A stretch of DNA of 24,266 nucleotides from Chara braunii (GCA_003427395.1 BFEA01000196.1:1895237-1919502); one strand, 5' to 3'. Positions 7,717 to 18,506 are shown, numbered from the stretch's first letter. Notes: a model not told the origin generated them from the sequence alone. Numbers and translations are program-made.

Positions 7717-7885
7717 AAGTGGTTTTCAGGTGTGGCTGTGATAACTTGAGGGTTCGTCGAACGCCAGCCTGAGGACGAAGTGGTTTTCAGGTGTGGCTGT
7801 GATAACTAGACGGTTCGTCCAACGCCAGGAAAAAAGTGGCTTTCAGGTGTGGCTGTGATAACTAGAGGGTTCGTCCAACGCCAGG
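7717..7885. repeat. Tandem repeat, three units of 56-61 bp
   Basis: Units start AAGTGG at 7717, 7778 and 7834. Each carries TTTTCAGGTGTGGCTGTGAT, then AACT and GGGTTCGTCCAACGCCAG. Units 2 and 3 are nearly identical, while unit 1 has an extra CCTGAGGACG at its end. Function unknown. Confidence 0.93.
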
Positions 7886-8067
7886 TCCTACCAACCAGGT
7901 GCATGCGATGGGCACTGGCATGGTATACTGTCTTTGTTGGGCCTGTACTCGTGCAACAATAAAGGAAAAAAAAATAAATAAAAAAATGACATGTCCTCTA
8001 CAACAACTGAGAAGGGAAAAAGATATATGAGGTGGAAATCTCACAGAAAAGAAACAGCGTGCAGGAC

Positions 8068-8282
8068 CACGATAGTTCGGCCCCCAGGGGGGGCAAGTCC
8101 CACTAGCAGCGTTGAGCTTCCTCAACGCCTGAATGTGGACGCTTTTGCGGAGATGTGCAGAAATGGTGTCGAGTTTCTTGAACTGCACTTCTCCACAAAC
8201 ACGTCCAGGTGTTGAGGTACCTCGGCGCTGCTAGTGGGACTTGGCCACAGGGGTTGCCCCCCCTGGGGGCCGAACTTTCGTG
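8068..8282. repeat. Long foldback (hairpin) element, arms of about 95 bases
   Basis: From 8068 the sequence CACGATAGTTCGGCCCCCAG (then GGGGGGCAAGTCCCACTAGC) is mirrored by the inverse arm ending at 8282. The pairing continues inwards through CTCAACGCCTG and GGAGATGTGCAG, leaving a loop of only about 25 bases around 8161-8184. One arm has 13 extra bases (8242-8255). A third partial copy of one arm segment (TGTTGAGGTACCTCGGCGCT) follows at 8281. Frames of 95-124 codons cross it, but the inverted structure explains them. Confidence 0.88.
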
Positions 8283-8303
8283 TTGAGGTACCTCGGCGCT
8301 GCA

Positions 8304-9038
8304 GATCTCAGAGCTCGCAATCGATAAGTACCTTTCCTCGCCTGACAGCCGAGAAATCCGAGAGCGGTACAGAATACCCGAAAAAGGCAATCGGATGCAG
8401 AGGACTGAAGTAGGACCGTCCAGGTGGCAGTGATCGCCTGCATGTCAAAGGGCGATTGTGGTCACTGGACAGGCGTGGCAGGACCAGGGTCGGGGCCGGT
8501 AGCAGGCCTCGGATCGCGTGCCATTTGCACGGTCGGCGGTGGGTAGGGGCAGATGCCATTCTGAGAGCAGCCAGACAGGCAAAAATCCCCAGTTTGTGAA
8601 ATGGGGGGGTCTGGGTACGGTCTGGATGTTTCCCGCCCCTCATGCCCCGCCCCGACGTCCCTCCTGTATTGTCGGAGGCCATTCCTGTCGCAACCCCCTG
8701 CTGTTGGTGTCTCGGGCCAGGCAGGTTAAGCCTTTCCGTCTTTGCTTTTCTACCACCCTTTCTAATTCACTGTGACTCTTTTTGCTTGCCGGTGATAAGC
8801 AACCGGACTGGAGCCCCCCAGAATAGAAGGGGCAGTGTGTGTGTGTGAAAAAAAAAAAAAAAAAAAAAACCGAAACTACTGGTGTTCTTTCTTTCTTTTT
8901 CCTTTTTCTTCCTCTTTTGCTTTCTTTATTTTTTTGTGAGACTCTCTCCCTCGTTGTTATGCCCCTCTATTTGCTCCGCCCCATAGTGGCGTGGGCGTGT
9001 GGCCCCTTTTTCTTTCAAAGGGTAAGAAACCATTTCAA
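8304..9038. other. No recognisable gene; GT tract joined to poly(A)
   Basis: A short GT repeat at 8836-8848 passes straight into about 21 A residues (8849-8869). This may be the 3' end of a retroposed sequence, but no flanking duplication is visible. Pyrimidine-rich sequence follows. A 124-codon reverse frame (8308-8682) has no recognisable motif. Confidence 0.45.
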
Positions 9039-9041
9039 TAT

Positions 9042-9163
9042 GGGCCTCGCTGCACTACTCTTGAAATGCACAAAAGACAAAAATCATGGCCATGTATCTT
9101 TCCATATTCTAGCAGAAGATTCACTCTCGTTTTGCACATTTTGAGAGTAGTGCAGCCAGGCCC
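9042..9163. mobile_element. GGGCC-family MITE, copy 6 (122 bp)
   Basis: The left end GGGCCTCGCTGCACTACTCT mirrors the right end AGAGTAGTGCAGCCAGGCCC. The length is 122 bp, as for copies 2 and 4, and the interior is nearly the same as copy 2 (GACAAAAATCATGGC, TTTCCATATTCTAGC, GAAGATTCACTCTCG). TAT flanks it at 9039-9041 and 9164-9166. This is the best-preserved member of the family in the window. Confidence 0.95.
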
Positions 9164-9229
9164 TATGCGTCGAATCTGGAGAGGAAGGCCTTTTCATTAT
9201 CATTACAGGACCTCGGGGTTGAACTGAGT

Positions 9230-9495
9230 GGCAGGTGGGTGATATAATGCAGGAGTCAGCCAATAGTGTTGGACGGAGACGATGCCATCTGGACCAGTCT
9301 CTGTGCCTCTCCTCGGGTCCCTCGGGTCTGATCTCCCTACCAAAATCAGCAGTCTCTGGTTAATGCTGTGATTGGGTGGCTACCTCTCGATTAAGGACAC
9401 CAAGTATTACTCGGAAGGTATATGAGGGCATCGGGGGTCGAGCCCATGCCCTCCTGCATGCCACTTGTGTGCCTTACCAGTTGATTTAGGCCACT
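9230..9495 (-). mobile_element. tRNA-headed SINE, copy 1
   Basis: On the minus strand, 9494 down to about 9428 reads like a decayed tRNA. A GTGGCCTAAATCAACTGGTA A-box region is followed by AAGGCACACAAGTGGCATGC and a B-box region GGGCTCGACCC. The body downstream aligns with the copy at 14194-14452 through CAGAGACTGCTGAT, CACAG.GACTGG and TAT(A/C)..CCCACCTGC. The boundaries are set by where the two copies stop matching. No A tail or TSD was found. Confidence 0.78.
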
Positions 9496-10400
9496 GACTT
9501 CACTCTGTTTTCCTGGGTGCTACACGTCTTGGCTGGCAGGCGTTTTTGATTGGGAAAATTTTCGTAATGCCCCTCTATTTGTGTTATGCCCCTCGAACAG
9601 CTGGCTTTTAATGGCATGCCCTTCATACGGGGCAGACCCCTGTCCGTGGTTGGGCCAACTCTGCCTTGTGGAAGGTACGAATAGAGTACATGATTTTCTG
9701 TGCAAGCTCAGAATTGGCCATCCTTAAAAGTGGAACAGGTACCAGTCGGGGTATACTGAAAAGACGTCAGGCCCAAGACCGGGGGTATTTTGCAAAGGTG
9801 AACCTATGCCAGAGGGGTATTGTGACACCCAGAACCTCACGCCCAGTGCGACTTCCTGATCGGAGTGAGATGGGGGCCCGGAAGTGCGGAAAGAGGTGTG
9901 CCAAGGATTTTCGGAAAGTGGGGGTGGATTCCCAGGTCGGAACTGAGATCTCCTGTGGCAAGTTCCAGGGGTACAGGTGCAAAAGGGGGCGTACCCAGGG
10001 GCGGGGAGGTAGGCGATGTCGAGCAGCGTAAGGCAGATGGCAGGCGCAGTGCATCCCAGGGTAAAATCCGGGGCACTTGCCGCTATCCCCGTACAGTTAG
10101 ATCTAAACACTCTTGCATTCTCGAATGAAATTTCAACAGAATTACCCCTGTCAACAGGTTTTGACTTCACCGTCGCTGGGTCGGTTGTGTGGTTTGTCCG
10201 GTTTTCGGCGCTGCTCGCAACAGGCTTCGGGTTCTGCCGAGGTGGGCCGTACGCGAAGGCTGTGCAATTGCTGCTCGGCTTCGGTTCCGGCCCGTCAAGT
10301 AGTTCCCGAGGCCCGGTGAAAATCCCTGGGCCCTGGGGCACAATAGGCCGTTTTCTGTTAGGCATGGGAATTTCGGATTTCTTTAAATCCCCCGCCGTCT
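9496..10400. other. Overlapping open frames of uncertain meaning
   Basis: The longest open frame of the window lies here on the minus strand (9724-10365, 213 codons, Pro/Ser-rich). It overlaps a 128-codon forward frame (10016-10402). Neither shows a family motif, membrane segment or catalytic signature that I recognise. Codon-position composition does not clearly favour either strand. A chance open stretch in GC-richer DNA is as likely as a gene. ATGCCCCTCTATTTG occurs at about 8958 and again near 9569. Confidence 0.3.
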
Positions 10401-11600
10401 AAGCTGTTCGTCTTCCCAGTACTCGTGATATTCCGGGTCCTTCAAATTCTCGTAGTCGGATGTCTTGGAAGGAGATCTTGCAGCCATGTCTGTTTAGTGA
10501 GCCGCATCCCCCACATCCTTACACGAGTTTAAGGCTGCCGTACGCGGGCGACTGCGTACGTGGGGACTCGGCTTTCCTCGAGATCGCGACGTACGTACGC
10601 GTGCACGTAGGGAACAACTGACTGGCTCCGTGTGTCGGTCGCATACAGCCTACCAATTACTACATGCCATGCATGAGGGAAGGAGGGGATAATCGGGGGT
10701 TAGTCTCTAGACCTTGAAGATAAGCATCCCCAATCAGACTTGATCACATGGCTCATGCAGGCAATACGGGTCGGGGACAACACACAGCGTAGAACAGATC
10801 AAGAAGATTGCCAACAAAAGAGATCCTACATTCATTCCATGCATACGTACCGAGCAAACAACAAGAAAAATCTGAGACAATATACAAAAGAAGCTCAAAA
10901 GAGAAGGGCCGCAATAAAGAGTTCGGCCATATCAGGACTCAAAATTATACAGATGAGCAGATGGAAAGAACAACAAAGAGAAGCCTTATCCCACACCCAC
11001 GCCTCTGCTCTCTCTCTTTCTCTCTCTCTCTCTCGTTGCGGGCAGTCCGTCGCCTCGCATCAATACCCACATTATCGGCAGTCCGTCGCCGCGTACCCAC
11101 ACAGAGTTGTCACACCGCTTGGTTCAAGCATGCAACCCAGGTTCGCCCGTGCGCCACAGTCCGTCACGGCCCTGCACGTCAACCCTGCATACCCGACACC
11201 AGCTCGTCGGATCGCCCAACTCTCATACTCACTCACCTTCCAACTTGCTCGTTAGCCGACCCTCACTGATCGCGCTAACCTGGAAATTCTTAGAGAGCAA
11301 ACTAATCGCGCTTATGAAATTTATAGCATGCATGCCTGCACGAAAGGTACGGGATCAAGCTTAGATGGACAAGAAGAGAGGAGAGGGAGTGCCTGTGTTT
11401 GCATGGCCAGGCTGCGGCATGGGGGTCGTAGCCACTCTCCACGCATCGATCCGGTCGTGCAGGCACTGTGGCCAATTAGAACAGAGTATGCTAGACTAGA
11501 AAGAAGGAGAAGGAAGGCGGGCAACATAGGAGAATCAAGAAGTATTATAGTTACCACGATTGCGCCCGCTGAAAACGACAGTTGCACAAGATTAAAGGTG
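10401..11600. other. No recognised gene; TC microsatellite
   Basis: A (TC)n tract lies at about 11005-11034. A 171-codon forward frame (10740-11255) crosses it. The part before the tract is Lys/Arg/Gln-rich and the part after shows no motif. CGGCAGTCCGTCGCC is duplicated near 11038 and 11075. Nothing here is strong enough to call a gene. Confidence 0.4.
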
Positions 11601-14150
11601 TGATCCAGTCAGAACCCGGTTCCCCGCGCCACAAGATGCGTGCGAATGCTATGCGACAAAATTCAGAGCACCTAAATTCCTAGCCTAAATCCTAATTGCA
11701 AAAAGGAAATTCGGAAAGTAAAAACAATTCCAAGAGCCTGCGGGGGCTCGTCATGAGTTAAAAATCCAAAATAAAAAATTCCCGTGCGCTAATTGCGCCA
11801 ATATTCCTAATGCCCACAGCAGAACAAGAAAGAAGCTATGGTACAGTTATTTCTTGCGCTCGTCATGGCGTAGCCATCCAATCGTCGTCGCCGGGCTTTC
11901 CCGGCGCTGGCCCAATGAATTTCGTAAAACGGCAAAAAAAATAAGGGAGGGTATCCATGCAAATTGCCCAACCGAACACCGCTTACGCCCGTCGCCCGTC
12001 AAAGCCATCCCGCTTTCCCGCATCAGACTCGCGCAGGAAATCGAGCGGTTGCAGAAGATCGTTCGTCACAGTATGCCCCTTAGAGAATTCATCACTGAGG
12101 GGTATAACAAAAGAGTTACCTTGTGTTTGTTTTTTTTTTTACAAGAAAGAGAAGCTTTTTTTTTAACAAAGAATAGGCCGGGAATACCTCACTCACAAAC
12201 AACCCCGGAAATAAAAATATGGGACCATTACCCAGTTTTGGTGCAGGGGATGGGGTATTGTGACAAGCCAGGATCCGTACTCAGCGGCTTTCCGAAACCT
12301 TAGGGGAAAAACCCCAAGTAAGCCTCGAAGTGCGAATTCTGGTTGATCAAGAAAAGCGGGGTCTATTTTCCTTTTCTTTTCCTTTTTCTTCTTTTTGGAA
12401 AGGGGGGACGGAACAGAAACTTGTATTTTTCAGAACTGCCCCTGATGACTTTGCGGTGAGGATGGTTAGCGACCACGCCAAGAAATCCAAGAAACGGTTT
12501 GGAATTAGAGTGGGTGGAGATTTTAAGTTCTTGCGTAAAAATGATGCGTGTGGCTATTGTTCAAATTCCGAATAGTGAGGGACTCACTTTTATCTCCATT
12601 GCTGCTTTGTCGCAATGTGTCAAGGTATGGGTATTCCGTTGTATGGATGCTGAGTGGTAGGAGAGTTTATGGATGCTGAATGTCTCAGTGTCCAAGATAG
12701 ATGGATGAGTAGATGTGTGGGCACTTATAGGCGCAATTCTGAGGAACAATCAATTGGGTGTCGACCGTCTGCGCGGATGCATGAGTGTGTTGGATTCCCC
12801 TCCCCTCCCAGACCCTCACCGATCCTTGCGTCACGTGTATGCGCAGGGATCGGTGCTAACTCTTCCCTTCCCTTACCTTCCCCATCGCGATCATGTCATA
12901 TGGCTCAGGGATTGGCTTTTCCTCACGACTAAGGGCCGACAACCGGGGAAATCCGTCGCCGCGCTTCCACGTAGCTGCTGACCTCTCCCCGGCATGGCCC
13001 TAATCAGCTGTGTCCGGACAATCAATTGGTGATCACGATCGCTGAGCTTGCCCTCCGACGGAGGCAAGGAGTGGGGCAAGTTTCATTGATACTTGTATGG
13101 AGTCAGTGTTTGCCTCGACGAACACTAGCGCGGGCCTCGGCCCGTTCTCTATCCTCTCATCGGTCCACTGTAGTGTGCTACCTCCTTTTCGGGTTGCAGA
13201 CGATGACAACGTGTACTGCGATGCGGACGTACTAAACACCCTGCGAAGGACCCCTCCTTTTTGCTTTAACTGGCAGTGATCGATTCTCCTCCCCTCCCCT
13301 GATCCTGCCCTAGACTGACCTGACGGTGTTGCCTTGGTGCGGGCCACGCCGCGTGGTGAGCACAGTTTAATTGTTGCTGGTGTCGACAGGGGGATTCGTG
13401 CTCTTGGCAACGACCAGTCTTGGGATACGAACATGCGGCCAGGTTCCCAGAGCATTCCCGCAGCGCTGGTGCACTCCCGGCTAACTTTCGGACCTGGGTT
13501 CCCCCAATCCTGTCTAAACCAGGCGGCGCCGCACCTGATCACCTGCTGGGACTCGATGAATCAGACCCAGAAGCTTGAAATTTCCATGTCTTTGGCGTCT
13601 CACCTGTAGAGTTAGTGTGAACCTAGCACGAAAGGAGTGGCAGATTCCGCTCCTCCCTGTCCCTGTTCTATTTCTATTTGCCAGCTTATAGCGTGCCGCT
13701 CTCGATATCTTTGGCCAAGAGGAAGTTTTTGAATCAGAACAGAGTGCGCCGCTTCAGAACAGTTCTGCAGATTTTGAATCTCGGTTTTGTCCTTGACGGC
13801 CAAAACTCACGAAGGGCCTTGGGAACGAAACAAGAGTCCCCCGTTCGGTCCGGGAGATTCAACCCCACCGACCAAAAATCCTTGGCCACACCCCCAACTA
13901 CGTTGATCGGCGTTCGTGCGTACGGAATGGCACGCAGGGTGTGAGTCTGAGCATCACAGTACGCCCAGTTGCGGAATTAGGCCAACTCATGCCCGTTGCA
14001 CTGGCATTTCCCAACCCGAGGAAAAGAAGAATCTCCACCAGGCCACAAAGCCGAACAAACCCAAGGAAACCAACCTACTAAGCAGTAGTCACCTGAACAA
14101 GGAACAACGGTAACAGAATCCCACCTGGGCTTGAAAACCAAACCAACAAC
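11601..14150. other. Long stretch without recognisable gene
   Basis: This 2.5-kb stretch is GC-moderate and has only short open frames. The longest are 149 codons forward (11854-12303, crossing T-rich tracts) and 169 codons reverse (13033-13542). None carries a motif I recognise. GGGGTATTGTGACA at about 12250 also occurs near 9814. No snRNA, tRNA or MITE was seen. Confidence 0.45.
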
Positions 14151-14193
14151 AGTATGTAGAACTACTAACACTTTTAGTAGTGGTAGGTAGTTT

Positions 14194-14452
14194 GTGTGAG
14201 GTAGCTCAGTTGGTAAGGCACGCAAGTGGCATTCAGGTCTTGGGTTCAATCCCTATTGGCCTCATGCACCTTCCTGGGCAAGCTTGGCGCCCAGCACCTA
14301 GAGATATGCCGTTGGTCGTTAAGTGGCATTGAGCAGAGACTGCTGATGTTCATAGGGGGAGGGGATCGGAGGGGAGCCACAGTGACTGGCTCATCGAAGA
14401 AGATCGGTCCTGATGCTACCGGCTAACCCCTGGCCGGTATCGCCCACCTGCT
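14194..14452 (+). mobile_element. tRNA-headed SINE, copy 2
   Basis: The head GAGGTAGCTCAGTTGGTAAG (A box TAGCTCAGTTGG) with GGGTTCAATCCC (B box) at about 14241-14252 is a clear internal Pol III promoter at tRNA spacing. The acceptor stem does not pair properly, so it is not a working tRNA gene. The ~190-base body aligns with copy 1 on the opposite strand up to CGCCCACCTGC at 14441-14451. No A tail is visible. Confidence 0.85.
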
Positions 14453-14617
14453 GTAGCAGGTATCGCACTTTCTGGTGGGTGCAGCTCCCACATGTTCCCT
14501 TGTTGGAGGCTTGAGCACGGATGTGGCTGCTACGGGGTTCCCCGTAATACTATAATGACTATAAAGAGAAGGCCTGAAAGAGAGTGGGGTATGGCCAACC
14601 CCAAAAGAGAGTGGGGT

Positions 14618-14792
14618 TGCTGGACCCAGTTTCCAGCAGGTGTTGCTCCCCACCAATAGATGGAGCCTCCCCAACCGTGTTAGTGGTGTCTGCTCTTATC
14701 AGCACCCCTAGCATCACCTTCGGGCTGTTTTTTGTAAGCACCACCTGCGGCCTGTTTTTCGTTAAAAAAAAAAAGAAGAAAAAAAAAAAAGA
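14618..14792 (+). repeat. Composite repeat X with A-rich tail, copy 3
   Basis: The first part (14618-14670, TGCTGGACCC through GATGGAGCCTCCCC) matches 5658-5712. The second (14680-14712, TTAGTGGTGTCTGCTCTTAT) matches 7009-7037. It ends after CGTT in an A-rich tract with G interruptions (from about 14764), and an N lies near 14796. This is the only place where both halves are joined, so 5658 and 7008 may be fragments of one longer element. Confidence 0.6.
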
Positions 14793-15469
14793 GGGNGGGG
14801 TCGGCTATAGGCCCACTGGATAGAAGATTTTCAGTACTTGCTGTTGTGCAAGTATCTCATTGGGTGGAGCCCTCCTTCAATCATGGATTATATGGAGGGT
14901 GTTAGGATCACTGATAACAGAAGTCGAGTATATTCCAGAAAATGTGGCAGTTTGTTAGCTGTTGTTGCAACCGCCACCATCAGATCATCTGTTATCTGAT
15001 GGCTGGGAAGCACTCTGTCGTGATTTCTGGTGGCAGGTCTCTGTTTTTTTTTGTTTTTTTTTTGCCTTTCTCCTGTTTTCTCAAAACAGAAATTCGTAAT
15101 GAACCTGTCAGGCCGCTGCCACTCAGTGTCACACTGGATCGGTGACACACCTATCCGACTGCTAATGGGACCATGCTCCAGTGGGGTTGGGTCTCCAACC
15201 CAAATCCTCAGGTAAGGCCTGCCCCTTCCCTTTTCAGTTTTTGTTTTTTTGCCGAAATAACATTTTTTACTACATAATCCCCTCCTATTTTCATTTCTTT
15301 CCTCGAGGCAAAAAAAAAACAAAAACTGGCCAATACTTTTTTTTTTTTTTTTTTTGAAGAACACAATTCATATTTGGGAAACCGACCCGCTGTCCCTTAC
15401 ATCATTTACTGCAGTCAAACAGGCTCAGTAAGGCACTCCCGGCCAAACCTATCCCCACCACAGCCTCAC
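14793..15469. other. No recognisable gene; several T/A tracts
   Basis: T tracts lie at about 15043-15063 and 15338-15355 and an A tract at about 15309-15318. A 158-codon reverse frame is largely poly-Lys and poly-Phe from these tracts and is not credible. Confidence 0.5.
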
Positions 15470-15726
15470 AAGGTTACGGAAACCAATGATCCCAATCCCA
15501 ACCCTAAAACAAAATTCACGTTCACTAATGTAACAAAAGTCAAATCCTAATCTACCCCCTTTCCAAACCACCATTATCAAACAACCCTAATCTCCACCAA
15601 CCAAGGTTACAAAACCTATGATCCCAATCCCAATCCTAAAACAAAATTCATGTTCCCTAATTTAACAAGACTCATATCCTAATCTACCCCTTTCTCTAAA
15701 TCACCATTATGAAACAACCCTAATCC
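15470..15726. repeat. Tandem duplication, two units of about 133 bp
   Basis: AAGGTTAC begins each unit (15470 and 15603). Both contain GATCCCAATCCCAAYCCTAA, AACAAAATTCA, ATCCTAATCTACCCC and CACCATTATSAAACAACCCT. The strand shown is rich in A and C with little G, unlike its surroundings. No coding frame is preserved. Confidence 0.9.
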
Positions 15727-15824
15727 AGGGAAATCCAAGCTAGATAACAGACCACCAACAAACACAAACAAAATATTCAATGGTTTCATCCTACTTACCC
15801 ACTACCAACTAAGAACACAAAATC

Positions 15825-16086
15825 TACCGCGGGGCCGGAACGGGCTCCAGGGATGTACGATGGAACAGAGGATTCCCAGCTCTCTACCATCAACACAATA
15901 GAACTCTGCAATACACATATGACTCAGGGTTGGCTATCCTCCTAGTACGTAGCGTAGGGTTGAGGCTGGCATAGCAGTTCCTTAGCACGGGATGTCGGTG
16001 GTGTCAGGAGATACTGCACCTTACCGCAGGGCCGGAACGGGATCCAGGATATATGAGGAACGGAGGATCCTCAGCTCTCTGCCATA
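15825..16086. repeat. Direct repeat pair of about 65 bp, 197 bp apart
   Basis: TACCGCGGGGCCGGAACGGG at 15825 and TACCGCAGGGCCGGAACGGG at 16023 begin two copies. Both continue through CCAGG, ATG, GAACRGAGGATYCYCAGCTC and CTACCAT or CTGCCAT, each followed by an A-rich patch. Repeat type unknown. Confidence 0.8.
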
Positions 16087-16506
16087 CAAAAAAATAAAAA
16101 AACACAACAGTAGTAATACAGCGTAACACTGTGCACCCTCATGAAGACCTGTAGTAGCATGTTCATACCCAGCTCCCGAAGTTCCCATGCAATCGGGCTT
16201 GCACGGCGTCTGCTTCAACCAGCGCTGAGCAGGGTGGTAGGTCTCTCTGCCTAGCCCGGGTGCCTGCAACCGTTGTCTGGTCAGGTCACCCTGCCAATAT
16301 GGCAATGGGTGATGGTCCTGGGCGGTTAACACTAGGGTAGGACAGGGGGGGTGGGGGTGCGCCAGGGCAAAATGATAAGAGGAAGGGTGGGTGGAGTCTT
16401 CAGAGGGATTCAGCTGGACAACCGAGTGACCGAGTGCTGTGGGTAACTGTCATTGGTCTAGTATCCCACCTCTACAACAACCTGGGCTTAGCCATGAACA
16501 GGGAAC
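16087..16506. other. No recognisable gene
   Basis: A 103-codon reverse frame covers 16021-16332. It includes part of the repeat above and shows no motif. Nothing else was seen. Confidence 0.5.
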
Positions 16507-16591
16507 GTCAATGATGTCATGGAATTACCCAACCCATGGGTGTCTTAGCCTCGGATAGTCAATGATGTCATGGAATTACCCAACCCATGGG
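16507..16591. repeat. Direct repeat of 34 bp, 51 bp apart
   Basis: GTCAATGATGTCATGGAATT, followed by ACCCAACCCATGGG, occurs at 16507-16540 and is repeated exactly at 16558-16591. Exact identity implies a recent duplication. Confidence 0.93.
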
Positions 16592-17454
16592 CAAAACCGA
16601 CAAGGAACGTAATCCAACGAAGTAACACTTTGAAAATCATCTTAAAAACACTAAAAAATAGACACCTAATTAGAATTATGACAACCCTTGTCAAATTGCG
16701 AGTCCACGAAAAAACAATCACAAATACTAACAAGACTTTTCTTAACGATCAAAATCTAGGAAAACACAGTCTATGAAGGCAACAGTGGACAATCCCGCTC
16801 ACAGCTTGAAGTCCGTTGTCAGGGATGGTGGACGATACCGATCATGGCATGAAGTCCGTCATCCATCTCCCGGAAGTCAATGTTTATCGATGTACTCATG
16901 TCTTTCATCTCGAGCTCTTCATCCAGATGAAACTGTATCCACTCCAACAACGCATTCAATCTCCGTATCTATAATCAGAGGGCAAAGCCCTTGATCAGGT
17001 AGTAATAATGATATGTATGATGCGCAGATCCTCCCCGTTCACCGACCCCACATCTCTCTCCTTCCTTCTAGGATTACCAACTTTCGTCGGCCAAGATTAG
17101 GTTATGGCAGGTGCATGGTTGTGCCCCCTCGAAGCGGCCTCCACCTCAGCGCCCACATGCTCTATCGCCTCTCCACCTCCGCCATACCCAACAGCAAGTT
17201 CTGGCTAAGCGCAACTTATCCACAGCTGCTCCCGTGCGATCCCCCACTGCCTGCGCATCGTAATAGTGATGCGCTAGTGCAGCGTTACCGCTGCACCAAT
17301 GCACTTTGTTCTCCCCGTAATGTTTTTTTTCCTAGTTGGCGCTTTTGTTAAAAGTTTGTGCTCACTCCACATGTGGCCTCGGGGCCTGTGGCTAAAACAT
17401 TTCCTTTTTTTCTGTATTGCTATTGGTGACTGTGTTTTCCTCCCTGAGCCTGGC
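16592..17454. other. No recognisable gene
   Basis: Forward frames of 68, 73 and 112 codons occur in succession but without linking motifs. The first lies in AT-rich DNA. No family resemblance was seen. Confidence 0.45.
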
Positions 17455-17546
17455 CGATGATGCCATCGTCAGGGAGGAGCACAACAATTCCGCTGTCCCT
17501 CCGGCGATGATGCCATCCTCAGGGAGGAGCACAACAATTCTGTTGT
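17455..17546. repeat. Tandem duplication of 41 bp, 50-bp period
   Basis: CGATGATGCCATCGTCAGGG and AGGAGCACAACAATTC recur at 17455-17496 and 17505-17546 with three differences. Confidence 0.9.
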
Positions 17547-18190
17547 CAAGGGATGCCGGCCCCGTTTCCCGGCTTGTATAATAATAATTAAAAAAAACTT
17601 GTGGGGGAAGAAATATAAATCAATCTACTATCTTCTATTGAAGTTCATAGTGTGGGGTGTAACGCAGTCGTGTGTAACGCTACGTCGCGACCTACCCCGA
17701 CCGGATTCTGCCCCTTTGTGAGATGGGCCGTCCGATAAGCAGCAAATTTGCCGGCCTCTATCCATGGCTTGCCTGATAATGGGACTGGCGGCCGGACTAC
17801 CCACCACCGCACATACAGAAAAAGACACCGAAACGTGATGGGACTCGGTGCACCCCCCATGAGCTGTCACGAAAAGGTGGGAAAAGAGAGCGGATAGAGG
17901 GGAAAAAAACAAACAAAAACAGGCCGATACTAGGCCTCGACGCACCCCTTGCGCCCGCTTTGTTTTCGTGGTGAAAAGAGAGCAGAGGGAGCAAAAAAAA
18001 CAACGATAATGGGCTTTTTTTCGGGGGGATTGTGTTCTTGCCATTTTTTCGATCGGATAGCAGCGACCTGTGGATTTGTGAAACATCAACAAGCCCTGCA
18101 GCCTGCCAAGTGAATCACGACCCCGGCTCATCCCATCGCATTGCATTTGGTGACGGCTGTTTGAACTTGCTGTTGGGCTGTGTTGAAATG
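17547..18190. other. No recognisable gene
   Basis: A 206-codon reverse frame (17628-18248) crosses short A tracts and the first tRNA-like repeat. Its sequence has no recognisable domain, and two other reverse frames overlap it, so I do not call it. Confidence 0.45.
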
Positions 18191-18506
18191 ATGATGTGTA
18201 TGTTGAGTACAGGACTCGAACACAGCTCTCAGCTTGGCAGGCAAACACTTAACCATAAGGCTAACTGGGCTGGGCCGCTGGGGTGAAAGTGAAGCCCAAG
18301 GATGCACTTACCCCACCCCAGCGCGGAGTACCCAACCACACTCATCCTGCACAGCTACACTGCCAGTAGTATTATTTCTATATTGGTTACTGAGTGAAGG
18401 CACGTGTATGTTGAATACAGGACTCGAACACGCAACTCTCAGCTTGGCAGGCAAGCACCTAACACCATAAGGCTAAGTGGGCTGGGGTGAAACTAAAGCC
18501 CCAAGA
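18191..18506 (-). repeat. Duplicated tRNA-like (SINE-head) sequence, two copies
   Basis: Two ~110-base copies lie at 18191-18301 and 18400-18506. On the minus strand each has a TAGCCTTATGG..AGG A-box-like segment, then GCTTGCCTGCCAAGCTGAGA and a B-box TGTTCGAGTCCTGTA. The middle resembles the anticodon arm of tRNA-Gly(GCC). The acceptor ends do not pair, so these are not functional tRNA genes. Confidence 0.75.

Noticed and set aside
9724-10365. 213-codon reverse open frame, the longest in the window
   Set aside because: No recognisable domain, an overlapping 128-codon frame on the other strand, and no clear codon-position bias. A chance open frame is as likely.
10740-11255. 171-codon forward open frame
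   Set aside because: It crosses a TC microsatellite, which alone keeps the frame open for Ser/Leu codons, and has no family signature.
12064-12262. Possible element between GTCACAGTATGCCCC and GGGGTATTGTGACA
   Set aside because: The terminal match is short and imperfect, and no flanking duplication or second full copy was seen.
14194-14265. Functional tRNA gene
   Set aside because: A and B boxes are good, but the acceptor stem does not pair, the T stem is imperfect, and the sequence continues into a SINE body shared with another locus.
14888-15364. 158-codon reverse open frame
   Set aside because: It consists largely of poly-Lys and poly-Phe from homopolymer tracts.
17628-18248. 206-codon reverse open frame
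   Set aside because: It runs through short A tracts and a tRNA-like repeat, overlaps two other reverse frames, and shows no motif.
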